The translations under genes were made by a program, and so were the position numbers. From Robiginitomaculum sp. (GTDB taxonomy: Bacteria > Pseudomonadota > Alphaproteobacteria > Caulobacterales > Maricaulaceae), in contig JALSHM010000470.1 in assembly GCA_026982235.1 (NCBI GenBank), forward strand, positions 1 through 7,567: a stretch of DNA of 7,567 bases, in the 5' to 3' direction. A model generated the notes under the pieces. The model did no database searches. It was not told the origin of the DNA and saw nothing but the letters and a program-made list of their open reading frames with translations. Below, in pieces: positions 1 to 5,846 of this stretch (within the stretch, counting starts at the first letter, position 1; every line of letters begins with the position of its first letter).

Positions 1-386
1 CGCAAATCTGCACCGCGTACTGTGCGGCGACCGCCGCCGCGATTGCCACCACCGCCAAACATATCGCCAAAGCCGCCGCCTTGTTGGCCAAAAATTTGCG
101 AGAAAATATCTGAAAAATCATGGAAGCCGCCACCCGCTTGACCGCCGCCCCCCTGGCCAAAGGCACTGTGACCCATACGGTCATAGGCGGCGCGCTTTTG
201 TTCGTCCGACAAAATGGAATAGGCTTCATTTATTTCTTTGAACTTGCTTTCCGCGTCTGGATTGTCCGGATTGCGGTCGGGGTGATATTCCATAGCCAGC
301 TTGCGGTAGGCAGATTTCAGGGTCTTACCGTCCGCCGTTTTAGCACAGCCCAAAATTTCGTAATAATCGCGTTTGGTCGTGGCCAT
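1..386 (-). CDS. dnaJ: Chaperone protein DnaJ (Hsp40), N-terminal part, cut by window edge
   Basis: DnaJ is the J-domain co-chaperone that delivers unfolded clients to DnaK and stimulates its ATPase in the cytosol. Only 128 full codons are in the window; the zinc-finger and C-terminal substrate-binding domains lie beyond the left edge. The visible part has a complete J domain (about residues 5-70) with DYYEILG at 7-13, the essential HPD at 35-37 and the helix IV segment ending AAYDRMG. It is followed by a Gly/Phe-rich linker (about 78-120, with FSDIFSQIFG and DMFGGGG), which marks a type I/II DnaJ rather than a J-domain-only protein. Two ATGs stand in tandem at 389 and 386. The sequence GAGG at 397-394 is 3 bases from the first and 6 from the second, so 386 is preferred. 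The gene begins 13 bases after the methyltransferase stop, its ribosome site lies in that gap, and it is probably translated and transcribed with the upstream genes. Identity is essentially certain. Confidence 0.96.
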   Translation of the reverse strand, partial: MATTKRDYYEILGCAKTADGKTLKSAYRKLAMEYHPDRNPDNPDAESKFKEINEAYSILSDEQKRAAYDRMGHSAFGQGGGGQAGGGFHDFSDIFSQIFGQQGGGFGDMFGGGGNRGGGRRTVRGADL

Positions 387-399
387 CATGGTCCTCGTA

Positions 400-1242
400 T
401 TATATATCCAGCACGAGGATAGAATTGATCCCGGTGCGTTTTGTGATTGTGTATCCGTGCCCCGTACAAAGTTCAAGTAAAGACGTGGTTTCTTTCCGCC
501 CAGTTTCGAGTATCAGCAAATGCGGCCAAAGGGTTTGGGGTGCGTGTTCGAAAAATGCCGTTAAGGCACGCTCGTCATGACCCTCTATATCCACTTTCAT
601 CGCATCAATCCGGGTTAAGCCCTGTTCTTCACAAACCCCGTATAGGGTTTTTATTTGGACGGGTTGATCCTGTGCATGGTCGCTATCCTTAAGCCGGACT
701 TCGCCCCGGTTGACATCACCGCCGCCCATAAAGCCCGCGCCATCTTGATCAGAAATTGCATAGGGTAGAACCTGAATATTAGCGTCTGAGGCTTTGATAT
801 TAAAGGCGAGCCTTGCCCGGTTAGTCGGGTCTGGTTCAAACGCGATAATGCGGATTTCTTTGCCTATGGTTTTGGCGTGGGCGGCTAAAATCAAACTATA
901 GAGGCCAATATTTGCCCCCACGTCCAAAAACACAAATGGGCTGATTGTGCTTTTGTCCAAGGCGCTCGCCAAAGCCGCCCGCTCTTCGGCGTCCCAGACT
1001 TGCACACCTGCAAATGCCCGTTTCTCGCAACGGTTAGAGCGCGGATATAGCCGCGCATTCACGCCCGGCATGACCTGTATATCGAACGGATCCGACAGCC
1101 CTTTAAATGCTTGTTTGCGGTATAAAGAAATCCCCAGCCGCCCAATGCGAGAGCCTGCGAATTTATCGGCGCGCTTGCGCAGAGCCTCGCGTTTTGCGGG
1201 CAAAGCATAATGGCCAAATTCTGGTGGGGTGTTAGAGATCAT
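400..1242 (-). CDS. FkbM-family SAM-dependent methyltransferase between dnaK and dnaJ
   Basis: This 280-residue protein is a class I Rossmann-fold methyltransferase of the FkbM family, whose members mostly O-methylate hydroxyls of sugars, polyketides or other small molecules using S-adenosylmethionine. Visible motifs are the SAM-binding motif I FLDVGANIGLYSL (105-117), the acidic motif II AFEPDP (134-139) and the FkbM hallmark MKVDIEGHDERAL (215-227). The N-terminal 100 residues carry a basic helix-rich region and the segment ARLYPRSNRCEKRAFAGVQ (63-81), which has no assigned role here. No signal peptide or membrane helix is seen, so it is probably cytosolic. The start is ATG 1242; an in-frame TAG directly precedes it, and a weak GGA lies 7 bases upstream. 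The gene is 96 bases after dnaK and immediately before dnaJ, so it most likely lies in the heat-shock operon. Its substrate cannot be inferred from sequence; a role linked to chaperones is only suggested by position. The family assignment is secure. Confidence 0.9.
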   Translation of the reverse strand: MISNTPPEFGHYALPAKREALRKRADKFAGSRIGRLGISLYRKQAFKGLSDPFDIQVMPGVNARLYPRSNRCEKRAFAGVQVWDAEERAALASALDKSTISPFVFLDVGANIGLYSLILAAHAKTIGKEIRIIAFEPDPTNRARLAFNIKASDANIQVLPYAISDQDGAGFMGGGDVNRGEVRLKDSDHAQDQPVQIKTLYGVCEEQGLTRIDAMKVDIEGHDERALTAFFEHAPQTLWPHLLILETGRKETTSLLELCTGHGYTITKRTGINSILVLDI

Positions 1243-1270
1243 CTACGCGTCCATAAAAACGCCATATCCC

Positions 1271-1294
1271 CCTTCCCCCAAGCCTGGGAGAAAG
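1271..1294 (-). other. Intergenic RNA hairpin between dnaK and the methyltransferase gene
   Basis: Read in the direction of the dnaK transcript, CTTTCTCCCA (1294-1285) pairs with TGGGGGAAGG (1280-1271) around a GGCU loop. This gives a 10-pair stem with two G-U pairs. No U-run follows (GGGATATGGCG comes next), so it is not a classical intrinsic terminator. It may be an mRNA processing or stability element that lets dnaK be made in excess of the downstream genes, a partial terminator, or a copy of a dispersed intergenic repeat. The pairing is seen; the role is inference. Confidence 0.5.
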
Positions 1295-1338
1295 AGGATA
1301 AGCAGTTTTTGATTTGGTTTCGAGCATGAACCCGAAGC

Positions 1339-3246
1339 TTACGATTTGTCTTCGTCTACATCTTCGAAATCTGCATCAACAATGTCTTCGTCATCGTCGC
1401 TAGAAGCATCAGAAGCTCCGGCAGCATCAGCACTTTCGGCGCCCGCGTCTTTATAAATGGCTTCACCCATTTTCATGACGGCGGCGGTCAGCTCGGCGGA
1501 TTTTTCGTTAATCGCTTCAGCGTCTTCACCTTCGGCGATTTCGCGAACTTCTTTGATTAAGTCTGTAATTGCAGTCCGGTCAGCTTCTTCGATTTTGTCG
1601 CCGTGTTCTTCCAAGTCTTTCTCAGCCTTATGCGCCAAGCCTTCAGCTTGGTTTTTGGCTTCAGCCAAAGCACGGCGTTGTTTGTCGCTTTCCGCATTAC
1701 GCTCAGCGTCTTTGACCATTTCTTCAATATCAGCATCCGAAAGACCACCAGACGCTTGGATGCGAATTTGCTGTTCTTTGCCAGTCGCCATATCCTTGGC
1801 CGATACATTGACAATACCATTGGCATCAATGTCGAATGTCACTTCGATTTGCGGCATGCCGCGCGGTGCTGGTGGAATACCAACCAGATCAAATTGACCA
1901 AGCAATTTATTATCCGCCGCCATTTCCCGCTCACCTTGGGACACACGAATGGTCACGGCGGACTGGTTATCAGCCGCAGTTGAATACACTTGTGATTTCT
2001 TGGTTGGAATAGTTGTGTTGCGGTCAATCATGCGGGTGAACACGCCGCCTTCGGTTTCGATACCCAAGGAAAGAGGGGTCACATCAAGCAAGAGAACATC
2101 TTTAACATCACCTTGCAAAACACCGGCTTGAATAGCCGCGCCCATGGCCACAACTTCGTCCGGGTTCACAGATTTATTGACGTCCTTGCCAAAGAATTTA
2201 GACACGGCTTGTTGCACCATTGGCATGCGGGTCATACCGCCAACCAAAACCACATCATCAATGTCTGCTGCTTTAACACCTGCATCGGCCAAAGCTTTCT
2301 TACACGGCGCGATAGAGCGCTTGACCAAATCTTCAACCAAAGATTCCAATTTGGCGCGGGTTAATTTCATGGTCAAATGCTTAGGGCCAGATGCATCCGC
2401 CGTAATGAACGGCAAATTGACTTCATAACTGGTCGCAGATGACAATTCTTTCTTAGCTTTTTCCGCTTCTTCGCGCAGGCGTTGGAGCGCTAATTTGTCT
2501 GATTTTAGATCAATGCCATTGTCTTTTTTGAACTCGTCCGCGAAATACTCGACGATACGCATATCAAAATCTTCACCGCCTAAGAATGTATCACCATTTG
2601 TGGCTTTCACTTCAAATACGCCGTCACCAATCTCAAGGATGGAAACATCAAATGTACCACCACCCAAATCGTAAACTGCGATAGTTTTGCCGTCTTCTTT
2701 GTCGAGGCCATAAGCCAAGGCCGCAGCGGTTGGCTCGTTGATAATACGCAGAACTTCAAGGCCGGCAATTTTACCAGCATCTTTGGTGGCTTGGCGCTGG
2801 GCATCGTTAAAATAGGCCGGAACCGTAATAACGGCTTGGGTGACTTTGTCATCGAGGAAGCTTTCTGCGGTCGCTTTCATTTTTTGCAAAATCATGGCCG
2901 AGACTTCCGCAGGCGACATGTCTTTATCGCGGCCTTTAATGAAAGCATCACCATTTGGCCCTTTAACAATTTTATAAGGAACAAGTTTAGCGTCCTTCTT
3001 GACCATAGGGTCTGTAAACGGACGCCCAATCAGACGTTTAACCGCAAAATATGTGTGATCCGGATTGGTCACAGCCTGACGACGGGCAGGTTGCCCGACA
3101 AGACGTTCGCCGTCTTCTGTAAAAGCCACAACCGACGGGGTTGTGCGCTGTCCTTCTGCGTTTTCAATCACGCGGGGTTTGCCGCCGTCCATAACTGCGA
3201 CGCAGGAATTGGTGGTTCCGAGGTCGATACCAATAACTTTAGCCAT
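1339..3246 (-). CDS. dnaK: Molecular chaperone DnaK (Hsp70)
   Basis: DnaK is the ATP-driven Hsp70 chaperone that binds exposed hydrophobic peptides, refolds or protects proteins with DnaJ and GrpE, and in many proteobacteria also represses the heat-shock sigma factor. The 635 residues cover the whole family length. Visible are the phosphate loop IGIDLGTTNSCVAV (5-18), catalytic-site Lys70 in FAVKRLIGR, NEPTAAALAYG (170-180), the second phosphate motif YDLGGGTFD (192-200), the adenosine motif VLVGGMTRMP (333-342), the interdomain linker VLLLDV (384-389), the beta substrate domain (about 390-500), the helical lid (about 505-605) and the acidic tail ending DEDIVDADFEDVDEDKS. The open reading frame extends 8 codons further to 3270, but start 3246 (MAKVIGIDLG) matches the family N-terminus and has AGGAG with a 7-base spacer. 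It heads the dnaK-methyltransferase-dnaJ cluster and is preceded by a heat-shock-type promoter. No damage or missing key residue was seen. Confidence 0.99.
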   Translation of the reverse strand: MAKVIGIDLGTTNSCVAVMDGGKPRVIENAEGQRTTPSVVAFTEDGERLVGQPARRQAVTNPDHTYFAVKRLIGRPFTDPMVKKDAKLVPYKIVKGPNGDAFIKGRDKDMSPAEVSAMILQKMKATAESFLDDKVTQAVITVPAYFNDAQRQATKDAGKIAGLEVLRIINEPTAAALAYGLDKEDGKTIAVYDLGGGTFDVSILEIGDGVFEVKATNGDTFLGGEDFDMRIVEYFADEFKKDNGIDLKSDKLALQRLREEAEKAKKELSSATSYEVNLPFITADASGPKHLTMKLTRAKLESLVEDLVKRSIAPCKKALADAGVKAADIDDVVLVGGMTRMPMVQQAVSKFFGKDVNKSVNPDEVVAMGAAIQAGVLQGDVKDVLLLDVTPLSLGIETEGGVFTRMIDRNTTIPTKKSQVYSTAADNQSAVTIRVSQGEREMAADNKLLGQFDLVGIPPAPRGMPQIEVTFDIDANGIVNVSAKDMATGKEQQIRIQASGGLSDADIEEMVKDAERNAESDKQRRALAEAKNQAEGLAHKAEKDLEEHGDKIEEADRTAITDLIKEVREIAEGEDAEAINEKSAELTAAVMKMGEAIYKDAGAESADAAGASDASSDDDEDIVDADFEDVDEDKS

Positions 3247-3253
3247 AATTTTT

Positions 3254-3258
3254 CTCCT
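3254..3258 (-). promoter_or_regulatory. Shine-Dalgarno site of dnaK
   Basis: On the minus strand AGGAG lies 7 bases upstream of ATG 3246 in an A-rich context (AAAAGGAGAAAAATT then ATG). This decides the dnaK start: the longer frame opening at 3270 has no comparable site and would add eight residues not found in the family. Confidence 0.9.
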
Positions 3259-3335
3259 TTTGGGCGACATTGAGTGTCCGTGCCGCTATTTTCTTCATAA
3301 TAATATAGTATTTGGGTTTTTACCCTTCAGAGCCC

Positions 3336-3365
3336 ATATGGGGCTTGGATTCACACCTGCAAGGG
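3336..3365 (-). promoter_or_regulatory. Sigma-32 (RpoH)-type heat-shock promoter of dnaK
   Basis: On the minus strand CCCTTGCA (3365-3358) serves as the -35 and CCCCATAT (3343-3336) as the -10. The 14-base spacer (3357-3344) fits the spacing of the RpoH consensus CTTGAA-N13-17-CCCCATNT. Only one base of the -35 core differs (CTTGCA for CTTGAA). Transcription would start near 3329, leaving a leader of roughly 80 bases before dnaK. The spacer contains GAATC, a GANTC site (3348-3352) that CcrM-type methylases modify in alphaproteobacteria. The position just upstream of dnaK and the match to both boxes make this a strong call, though unproven by mapping. Confidence 0.8.
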
Positions 3366-3368
3366 TTT

Positions 3369-3383
3369 GCAAAACAGTTTTGC
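3369..3383. promoter_or_regulatory. Perfect 15-base dyad, operator-like, between dnaK and alkB
   Basis: GCAAAAC and GTTTTGC form perfect 7-base inverted arms around a single A. The dyad begins 3 bases upstream of the dnaK -35 box and about 95 bases before alkB. It does not match the CIRCE element of HrcA. A second imperfect dyad follows at once (TTGC 3380-3383, GAAATTTC, GCAA), ending in a run of seven T. A binding site for a regulator of either divergent gene is plausible, but no specific protein can be named. Confidence 0.35.
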
Positions 3384-3455
3384 TGAAATTTCGCAATTTT
3401 TTTGGATAGGTAGCTTGAGCAAAAGAACATAGTAAAAACATTGTTTTATTTCTCT

Positions 3456-3463
3456 GCTATATT
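3456..3463 (+). promoter_or_regulatory. Possible housekeeping -10 element for alkB
   Basis: GCTATATT matches 7 of 8 positions of the Caulobacter housekeeping -10 consensus GCTANAWC and also reads as an extended -10 (TGC-TATATT). The best -35 candidate, TTG at 3441-3443, gives a spacer shorter than usual. The predicted start near 3470 would leave only a very short leader before the alkB ATG at 3478. The call is therefore tentative, and the true promoter may lie further upstream. Confidence 0.3.
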
Positions 3464-3477
3464 TGCTAGGCTTTGGC

Positions 3478-4098
3478 ATGCTTGGTCAATTACCAAATGG
3501 TTTTGCCTATTATCCCGAATATTTCGACCGTGCGGCACAGGTGGCCTTGATGGCGGCGGTTGCGGATGCTGCACGGGGTGATGCGCCGTTTTTCCAAGGA
3601 CATATGCCGCGCACCGGCGTGCCGATTTCCGTGGTTGGGAGTAATTTCGGGCCGCTGGGTTGGGTGGCGGATATCAAAGGCTACCGCTACCAAGCTTTGC
3701 ACCCCAAGACGGGCAAGCCGTGGCCCCCTATGCCTGGGGCTCTGCTGGATATATGGGACGACCTGACCAATTACCCCGCCCCGCCCGAAGCCTGTCTGAT
3801 TAACTGGTACAGAGAGGGCAATAAAATGGGTATGCATGTGGACCGCGACGAACACGACCTCGGCGCACCTATAGTCTCCATCAGCCTAGGCGACCCTGCA
3901 CGCTACAGAATAGGCGGCACCAAGCGCGGCGGCAAAACCCATGCCCTAAAACTGTCCAGCGGCGATGTAGTGGTGCTCGCAGACGAAGCCAGACGCTGCT
4001 ATCACGGCGTAGACAAAATATTCTACGGGAGGAGCACACTAGTACCAATGGGCGGACGGATAAATTTGACCTTGAGAAGGGTGAATGTGGTTGAATAA
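3478..4098 (+). CDS. alkB: Alpha-ketoglutarate-dependent dioxygenase AlkB
   Basis: AlkB removes methyl groups from 1-methyladenine and 3-methylcytosine in DNA and RNA by oxidative demethylation, using Fe(II), 2-oxoglutarate and oxygen. The 206-residue product has the full double-stranded beta-helix core. The iron ligands are H120 and D122 in MHVDRDE and H176 in CYHGVDK. The 2-oxoglutarate-binding arginines are R194 and R200 in GRINLTLRR, in the same spacing as E. coli R204 and R210. INWYREG (108-114) and PIVSISLGDPA (131-141) also match AlkB. ATG 3478 is chosen because AGG lies 7 bases upstream; a TTG five codons earlier (3463) has no comparable site. The gene is divergent from dnaK, the same arrangement reported in Caulobacter crescentus, where alkB expression follows the cell cycle. 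Its stop overlaps the start of the next gene by one base. Identity is secure. Confidence 0.96.
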   Translation: MLGQLPNGFAYYPEYFDRAAQVALMAAVADAARGDAPFFQGHMPRTGVPISVVGSNFGPLGWVADIKGYRYQALHPKTGKPWPPMPGALLDIWDDLTNYPAPPEACLINWYREGNKMGMHVDRDEHDLGAPIVSISLGDPARYRIGGTKRGGKTHALKLSSGDVVVLADEARRCYHGVDKIFYGRSTLVPMGGRINLTLRRVNVVE

Positions 4099-4301
4099 TG
4101 AACATTAAAAACCGACATATGAAATATGCCTTGCAACGGAGTTTATGGTGGCTTCCGCTAGCCGTAATCCCATTTTTGTTTTTGCTTCAATATTTACGGG
4201 GCGAAAACAATGAATGGTATATCTTCCTATTAGCGCTATCACCGGTAATTTTGATTTGGCTAGGCACATTCATTTATTGGCTTTGGCGCACCCAAAAATA
4301 G
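4098..4301 (+). CDS. Small two-helix membrane protein of unknown function, coupled to alkB
   Basis: I do not recognise this 67-residue protein. It has a short basic N-terminus (KNRHMKYALQR), a hydrophobic helix at about 15-33 (LWWLPLAVIPFLFLLQYL), a short polar loop RGENNE, a second helix at about 40-63 rich in Leu, Ile and Trp, and a basic tail RTQK. The pattern predicts a small inner-membrane hairpin with both ends in the cytoplasm by the positive-inside rule. Its ATG overlaps the alkB stop as TAATG, the usual geometry for translational coupling, and no good ribosome site of its own is visible. An internal ATG at codon 8 is the alternative start. The hydrophobic pattern and the tight fit between alkB and the following hairpin favour a real gene, but conservation could not be tested. 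Confidence 0.6.
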   Translation: MNIKNRHMKYALQRSLWWLPLAVIPFLFLLQYLRGENNEWYIFLLALSPVILIWLGTFIYWLWRTQK

Positions 4302-4320
4302 TGTTTGCTAATATTTTCTC

Positions 4321-4344
4321 CTTCCTCCGTTTTCACGGGGGAAG
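4321..4344. terminator. Hairpin between convergent genes, possible bidirectional terminator
   Basis: CTTCCTCCG (4321-4329) and CGGGGGAAG (4336-4344) form a 9-pair stem with one G-U pair and the loop TTTTCA. It lies 19 bases after the small membrane gene stop and 8 bases after the hisS stop on the opposite strand, where a shared terminator would be expected. Neither strand has an immediate U-run, so termination may be weak, Rho-assisted, or the hairpin may protect 3' ends instead. Confidence 0.5.
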
Positions 4345-4352
4345 AAAGGTCT

Positions 4353-5837
4353 TTATTCCGCCAGCATCTCGCGCACCGCCGCGACTATATCTGCCCTTGC
4401 CGCCGTTTTCTGTGCGGGCCTTGATGATTTCCATTCTGCGTTGGTTTTTATGGCTTTGGCCATTTCGGCGCCGAGGGCTAGGTCTTTTATTGTTACTTCG
4501 CCCTTTGCCATTTCGTCGCTGCCGATGAGGATGGCTAGTTTTACGCCGCGATTATCGGCGTATTTTAACTGTTTGCCCACATTGCCTGCACCGATAAAAA
4601 CTTCGGCGCGGATGTCTGCGGCGCGCAATTCTGCGGCGATTTTGAAATATTCCCCCATGAGAGATTTATCGAATACGCAAATGAGCACCGGAGCCTGTCC
4701 TGCCGTTTCCACCAAACCCATACGCGATAAGGCGCTCGCAAAGCGCGACACGCCAAATGAATATCCCGTAGCGGGCACGGCTTGACCCATAAAGCGTGAC
4801 ACCAATCCGTCATAACGCCCGCCGCCGCCGACCGAACCGATGCGCACCGGGCGACCTTTCTTATCTTTGATGTCGGCGAGCAGTTCCGCCTCGAACACCG
4901 GGCCGGTATAATAGCCCAGCCCGCGCACGATGGAAGTGTCGAACACCACCCGATCAGAGCCGTAATCGCAAGCGGTGAGAATATCGTCTATCAGCTTTAA
5001 CTCCGTCACCCCCGCTTGGCCGTGGCTGGACGACCCCATCAGGGCTTCGAGTGTGCGCAGGGTATCGCCCCTATCCGTATCGCTGGCTGTGGTGAAACCA
5101 AGCACGGCCTTGATGGCGCTGGCGGATAGTTTCGCGCCTTCGGTATAAGCACCACTATCGTCTTTGCGGCCTTCACCGAGCAGTGCCGCAACACCGTCAG
5201 GCCCGAGCCTATCGAGCTTATCAATAGAGCGCAGGACTTGTAGGCGCTGCACCGCGCCTGCCTCCGTATTCGGCACGCCCGCGCTTTCTAATATCCCGTC
5301 CAACAATTTGCGGTTATTGACCCGCACCATATATTGGTCACGTTTCAGGCCAACCGCCGCCATCACATCCGCCGCCATCATAATCATTTCAGCGTCCGCT
5401 GCCGCGCCCGGCGCACCGACACTATCGGCGTCGCACTGGATAAATTCGCGAAAACGCCCCGGCCCCGGTTTCTCATTGCGCCACACCGAACCCGCCTGAT
5501 AACGGCGATAAGGCTTGGGTAGGTTTTGGTAATTCTCCGCCACATAACGCGCCAAAGGCGCAGTATGGTCATAGCGTAGTGCCATCCATTGTTCGTCGTC
5601 GTCGCGCAGAGCGAACACACCCGTATTGGGACGGTCATCATCAGGCAGAAATTTGCCCAGCGCATCCGCATATTCAAAGGCAGGGGTTTGCAAAGGCTCA
5701 AACCCGTGCTTGTCATAAACGCTAAACGCAGCCTCAATCAGGCGCGTTTCCGCCCGTAGCACGTCGGAGGATTTATCTTCAAACCCGCGAGGTTTCCTGG
5801 CTTTTGGCCGCAGTATTTTATTTTTCTTCTTAGACAT
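4353..5837 (-). CDS. hisS: Histidine--tRNA ligase (HisRS), divergent alphaproteobacterial type
   Basis: HisRS charges tRNA-His with histidine via a histidyl-adenylate in the cytosol. The 494 residues show the class II core: RPKARKPRGFED near the N-terminus (10-21), motif 2 as VWRNEKPGPGRFREFIQCDAD (118-138), the histidine-specific loop RGLGYYTGPVFE (305-316), GGGGRYDGL (337-345) and motif 3 GYSFGVSR (358-365). A C-terminal anticodon-binding domain follows (about 382-460). The REFxQCDxD form of motif 2 resembles the eukaryotic and divergent alphaproteobacterial enzymes rather than E. coli HisRS, and the protein is longer than the usual bacterial form of about 420-430. It could not be a HisZ-type regulatory subunit, because the histidine motifs are intact. 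The start at 5837 gives the expected N-terminus; the ribosome site is weak. Only 9 bases separate it from pgi, so the two are probably co-transcribed. Function is secure. Confidence 0.96.
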   Translation of the reverse strand: MSKKKNKILRPKARKPRGFEDKSSDVLRAETRLIEAAFSVYDKHGFEPLQTPAFEYADALGKFLPDDDRPNTGVFALRDDDEQWMALRYDHTAPLARYVAENYQNLPKPYRRYQAGSVWRNEKPGPGRFREFIQCDADSVGAPGAAADAEMIMMAADVMAAVGLKRDQYMVRVNNRKLLDGILESAGVPNTEAGAVQRLQVLRSIDKLDRLGPDGVAALLGEGRKDDSGAYTEGAKLSASAIKAVLGFTTASDTDRGDTLRTLEALMGSSSHGQAGVTELKLIDDILTACDYGSDRVVFDTSIVRGLGYYTGPVFEAELLADIKDKKGRPVRIGSVGGGGRYDGLVSRFMGQAVPATGYSFGVSRFASALSRMGLVETAGQAPVLICVFDKSLMGEYFKIAAELRAADIRAEVFIGAGNVGKQLKYADNRGVKLAILIGSDEMAKGEVTIKDLALGAEMAKAIKTNAEWKSSRPAQKTAARADIVAAVREMLAE

Positions 5838-5846
5838 GGGAGCGTC

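Noticed and set aside
24..130. Repeated GGC/GGT triplets near the left edge as a DNA repeat
   Set aside because: These encode the ordinary Gly/Phe-rich linker of DnaJ.
947..1210. Plus-strand open frame opposite the methyltransferase N-terminal half
   Set aside because: Antisense to a gene with clear family motifs; low-complexity basic/Ala composition and no ribosome site.
1240..1327. Short minus-strand frame from ATG 1327 running through the intergenic hairpin into the methyltransferase start
   Set aside because: No ribosome site, and most of its codons are the hairpin itself; the RNA structure explains the sequence better than a peptide.
1457..1983. Two overlapping plus-strand open frames opposite the 3' part of dnaK
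   Set aside because: They are antisense to strongly conserved DnaK codons, are rich in Ser/Ala from complementing Lys/Glu/Ala codons, and match no family; they are shadows.
3247..3270. Eight-codon N-terminal extension of dnaK from ATG 3270
   Set aside because: The family N-terminus and an AGGAG site with a 7-base spacer both point to ATG 3246; the extension would contain the ribosome site itself.
3314..3325. RNA thermometer in the dnaK leader (GGGT/ACCC stem)
   Set aside because: The four-pair stem is far from the ribosome site, and no leader segment pairs convincingly with AAGGAG, so no ROSE-like or other thermometer can be supported.
3380..3402. Intrinsic terminator on the plus strand (TTGC/GCAA stem followed by T7)
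   Set aside because: The stem is short and interrupted, and no plus-strand gene is transcribed into it; an operator or chance AT-rich sequence is more likely.
3463..3477. TTG start of alkB five codons upstream
   Set aside because: The AGG at 3468-3470 is well spaced for ATG 3478, while nothing supports the TTG, and the extra residues are not a known AlkB feature.
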